A program made the translations under genes and the position numbers. A stretch of DNA of 55,654 nt, taken from contig CACYPF010000013.1 in NCBI GenBank assembly GCA_902776195.1, positions 1 to 55,654 on the forward strand, written 5' to 3'. How positions within the stretch are numbered: position 1 is the first letter of the stretch; the number at the start of each line of letters is the position of its first letter. Below the pieces are notes generated by a model that saw nothing but the letters and a program-made list of their open reading frames with translations, was not told the DNA's origin and ran no database searches. The stretch is from an uncultured Prevotellaceae bacterium (GTDB lineage: Bacteria; Bacteroidota; Bacteroidia; Bacteroidales; Bacteroidaceae). This document shows, piece by piece, positions 53,441-55,654 of the stretch.

Positions 53441-54844
53441 TTACTTTTTTACCTTTCCAATCATGTATGCACGCCAGAAATTGGGAAGTCCGTAGCCGTA
53501 GATATTGTCCGGGTGTTCTTTGTTATTGCCCGACTGTCGGATCAGTTCCATGATTTCCAAGGCAGACTTCTCTGGTAATGCCTGCCATAGGCATGCGGCA
53601 AGTCCGCAGATGATAGGAGCGGCAAACGAGGTGCCCATGTCTTGGGCGATAGAACCTCTGCCCGTGATGACCGTGGCAGGACTCCCTATCGCAACGACAT
53701 CGGGCTTCACTCGACCGTCCTGTGTGGGACCTACCGAACTGAAGGGGGCATTGGTCAACAAATCGGTGACGGCACCTACCGTCAGACAGTCTTCTGCGTC
53801 GGCAGGGAAGGTCAGTTTCTTCCAGGGACCCATTCCGGAGTTGCCTGCTGAGTTGACGAGAATCATACCTTTCCTCGCCACCATGGAGGCTGAGTGACTG
53901 ATGAGTGTCGAGTGTCCGTCGAGTTGCCACAGCTTGTGTGACTCGTAGCCTTTGTCAAAGTCGTTGTAACCCAGTGACGAGTTGATGAGGTCGCATCCGA
54001 CAGAGTCGGCAAACTCAGCGGCGATAGCCCAGTAGTCTTCCTCTACTTCTTGTTCCGACTGCCCGTCCTCACAGCGCAGCAGCCAGTAACAGGCGTGGGG
54101 GGCTGTGCCGATATAGTAATGGGGCTTCTGGGTGGTCATCGCCGACAAGACTTTCGTGCCATGGTCGAGCTCATAGTAGACTGAGGGGGAGAAAGGGTAT
54201 ACAAAATCACGGGTGCCTCGGATGTCTGCCTTGCCAAAAGCAGGAATCTTGTCTACGTTCTTAAAACCACCATCCAGTACGGCGATCATCATACCCTCAC
54301 CCATGCAGTTGATGTCATGCAGGCGCTGTCCGTTCAGACTCCTGATCTGGGCATCGGCTCGTCCGTATGGGGTTGTCGAGATGGAGTCCCATTCGTTGAA
54401 CTCCTCCTCGTATTTCATCTTGAGTGCGGTGGGCTGGATGGAGTCTGGGGCATGCCATACCAGATGACAGTCCTTCACACAGGGAAGTTGACGGATGCGC
54501 TCTAACTCACTGGTGTCTTTCATCTGTGCCAGCACGGTATTGTTCCAGCGGCTCGTTCCTATGATGGCGGTCTTCAGTGACTCTATCTGTCTCACATACT
54601 TGGGGGTGACGGGCAGGTCGGTAGTGTCCAGCGGCAGTCCTTGTTTCCTACGTCTTTCCACCGACCGTCTGGAGAGGAATCGGGTAGGGCGCTCCAACGA
54701 GTAGGGGGAGTTCTGCTTATCCTTCAGTGTCACCCGAAAGATAAACGACGGACACTCCTTGTTCCGCACCTTTTTGGCACGGTCTTGTGCCCAGCAGGTA
54801 ACCACTGCCGTTACCAGTATGATGATGAGTAAAAATCTCCGCAT
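53441..54844 (-). CDS. Secreted S8 (subtilisin-type) serine peptidase
   Basis: This 467-aa protein has a signal peptide (VTAVVTCWAQ), an N-terminal prodomain-like part (to about 150) and the catalytic triad in AVLDGGF (Asp), DHGTKV (His) and GTSFAAP (Ser). NSAGNSG is the oxyanion asparagine region. It probably acts in the periplasm or outside the cell. It is the first gene of a subtilase - xseA - xseB operon; the link to exonuclease VII looks transcriptional only. Confidence 0.93.
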   Translation of the reverse strand: MRRFLLIIILVTAVVTCWAQDRAKKVRNKECPSFIFRVTLKDKQNSPYSLERPTRFLSRRSVERRRKQGLPLDTTDLPVTPKYVRQIESLKTAIIGTSRWNNTVLAQMKDTSELERIRQLPCVKDCHLVWHAPDSIQPTALKMKYEEEFNEWDSISTTPYGRADAQIRSLNGQRLHDINCMGEGMMIAVLDGGFKNVDKIPAFGKADIRGTRDFVYPFSPSVYYELDHGTKVLSAMTTQKPHYYIGTAPHACYWLLRCEDGQSEQEVEEDYWAIAAEFADSVGCDLINSSLGYNDFDKGYESHKLWQLDGHSTLISHSASMVARKGMILVNSAGNSGMGPWKKLTFPADAEDCLTVGAVTDLLTNAPFSSVGPTQDGRVKPDVVAIGSPATVITGRGSIAQDMGTSFAAPIICGLAACLWQALPEKSALEIMELIRQSGNNKEHPDNIYGYGLPNFWRAYMIGKVKK

Positions 54845-54870
54845 TCCTATGTTTGAAGTTTTTGAGAGTT

Positions 54871-54900
54871 CAAAATTACAATAAATAATGCAAAGTACAA
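54871..54900 (-). promoter_or_regulatory. Promoter of the subtilase operon
   Basis: On the minus strand TTG (54900-54898), 19 bp, TAATTTTG (54878-54871), about 27 bp upstream of the ATG. Confidence 0.6.
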
Positions 54901-55092
54901 AATAAAAGCACTTCTTTTTTGTGCCTTTATGAATTATTCAGGTTAAAATGGCCTCCACCTCGGGGATTTTTTTAATGTTAAAATAAAATAATAAAACGTC
55001 TTTTTCATCCGATTAAGGGCTTTATTTAATTCAAATGGAGCCTCTTTTCACACCGTTTAAAGCCTTTATTTACAGCATGTTATGTCGAAAAT

Positions 55093-55206
55093 GTGATTTA
55101 GTGATTCTTATATACGCAAACTCTATATATAGCAATAAAATAAAAAATGTTAAATTTATTTTTTGTATATATATAGGGTTTGTGAAAACTACAATCACTA
55201 AATCAC
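55093..55206. repeat. Large compound inverted repeat
   Basis: Left arm 55093-55131, right arm 55168-55206, 39 bp each. The outer block GTGATTTAGTGATT is matched 14/14, and the inner block CAAACTCTATATATA 14/15. The 10-bp spacers between blocks are unmatched but equal in length on both sides. A 36-bp centre separates the arms. Confidence 0.75.
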
Positions 55207-55328
55207 CTTTTTCCTTAATTCTTTCATTATCAGTGAGTTCCGTACTCTTTTAAATGTCGCAATATTTAATTAACTTATTTTCCGGTCAGTTCTATTTTTC
55301 TGACCTCCTTCTTATCTCATCAAAGAAT

Positions 55329-55373
55329 GCCACTGATGATAATGTCACTGATGATAATGCCACTGATGATAAT
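55329..55373. repeat. 15-bp tandem repeat, three copies
   Basis: GCCACTGATGATAAT, GTCACTGATGATAAT and GCCACTGATGATAAT stand head to tail. In one frame from 55327 they encode a hydrophobic 23-residue peptide (Met/Ile/Leu-rich) ending at 55398. Confidence 0.7.
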
Positions 55374-55467
55374 ATGGCTAATTTATAATTATATATAATG
55401 TGTCGTACTATTTTTGTCATGAAAGTCGAAAATTTTTATTATTTCTTGAAAAAAGTTGGTGAAAAGT

Positions 55468-55498
55468 TTTGGCAGTTCGGAAAATAGTCGTACCTTTG
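55468..55498 (+). promoter_or_regulatory. Strong consensus promoter of the probable rRNA operon
   Basis: TTTG (55468-55471), 19 bp, TACCTTTG (55491-55498) match the Bacteroidetes consensus exactly. An A/T-rich stretch just upstream could serve as an UP-like element. Confidence 0.7.
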
Positions 55499-55654
55499 CA
55501 TCCGCTTTCGCTCAAAAACAAGAGCGTTGGCAAAAGAAAGAGATCTTTGATAAGACTTACATAAAACAGAGAAGTAGTAGTACAAGAAGCGAATGTCCTT
55601 TTAGGGCATTTGGGTAAAACTTTTACGAACCGTCAATGAAGAGAAGGTGCTAGT
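55499..55654 (+). other. Probable rRNA operon leader (pre-16S)
   Basis: The sequence after the promoter (AAGAAAGAGATCTTTGATAAG, then ACTTACATAAAACAGAG and a hairpin AATGTCC/GGGCATT) resembles pre-16S leaders of Bacteroidales from memory. The 16S gene itself is not reached before the window ends, so the call is inference. Confidence 0.55.

Larger units (their letters stand above)
54901..55460. other. AT-rich intergenic region before the rrn leader
   Basis: No convincing gene. It contains two direct GGCTTTATTTA-like segments near 55016 and 55060, the compound inverted repeat 55093-55206 and the 15-bp tandem repeat 55329-55373. A 72-aa frame at 55035-55253 runs through the inverted repeat and is probably not a gene. 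Confidence 0.5.

Noticed and set aside
55035-55253. 72-aa frame near the right edge as a gene
   Set aside because: It runs through the large inverted repeat, has no promoter or ribosome site and has the composition of AT-rich noncoding DNA.

Overview
The window comes from a Bacteroidales genome, most likely Prevotellaceae (Prevotella or a close relative). Promoters follow the Bacteroidetes pattern (TTG or TTTG, about 19-20 bp, then TAnnTTTG) rather than sigma-70 boxes. Lipoproteins of Bacteroidales-type families, an ECF sigma/FecR-like/STN-domain outer-membrane receptor triad and a Bacteroidales-like pre-16S leader at the right edge agree with this. The placement rests on protein and promoter style only; no database search was possible.

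Left core (1-30,966). A cut-off zinc-ribbon gene and an M15 peptidase are followed by minus-strand genes: a secreted unknown, gdhA, clpC, a cell-surface signalling unit (ECF sigma, short FecR-like anti-sigma, outer-membrane receptor) and the operon M24 peptidase - C1 peptidase - recJ - recQ. The operon sstT - GH3 glucosidase - patatin - trmD converges on a second patatin. pheS is divergent from lipoprotein - murB - MBL hydrolase. A three-gene envelope cluster (YtxH, holin-like, small membrane protein) is divergent from SPOR lipoprotein - ruvX - def - TPR - secreted unknown.

Accessory block (about 30,970-43,910). This block is more AT-rich, especially 33.7-37.1 kb. It holds a secreted protein made of exact 75-bp repeats, an HNH endonuclease and a probable structured RNA. 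A seven-gene run follows: TerB-like, four-helix coiled-coil membrane protein, VWA-like lipoprotein, two Cys/His zinc-site proteins, a membrane-anchored beta protein, and a 466-aa membrane protein with an SLPRDLV-type tail. Then come a DnaB-like ATPase with a broken P-loop, an ADP-ribosylglycohydrolase, a MntA/HepT toxin-antitoxin pair, a VanW protein and an internally deleted vsr. A palindrome built on CACAAG/CTTGTG recurs just upstream of promoters in this block, and short 3'-gene remnants lie between genes. It reads as a defence-island-like cassette region. The TerB/coiled-coil/VWA operon is the best candidate for an undescribed system.

Right core (44,013-55,654). The order is thrS - sugar nucleotidyltransferase - DHH phosphoesterase, then lipoprotein - glmM, converging through a strong terminator on ilvE - trmB. 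After these comes subtilase - xseA - xseB. The last 800 bp are AT-rich, carry a large compound inverted repeat and a 15-bp tandem repeat, and end in a consensus promoter with what looks like an rRNA operon leader.
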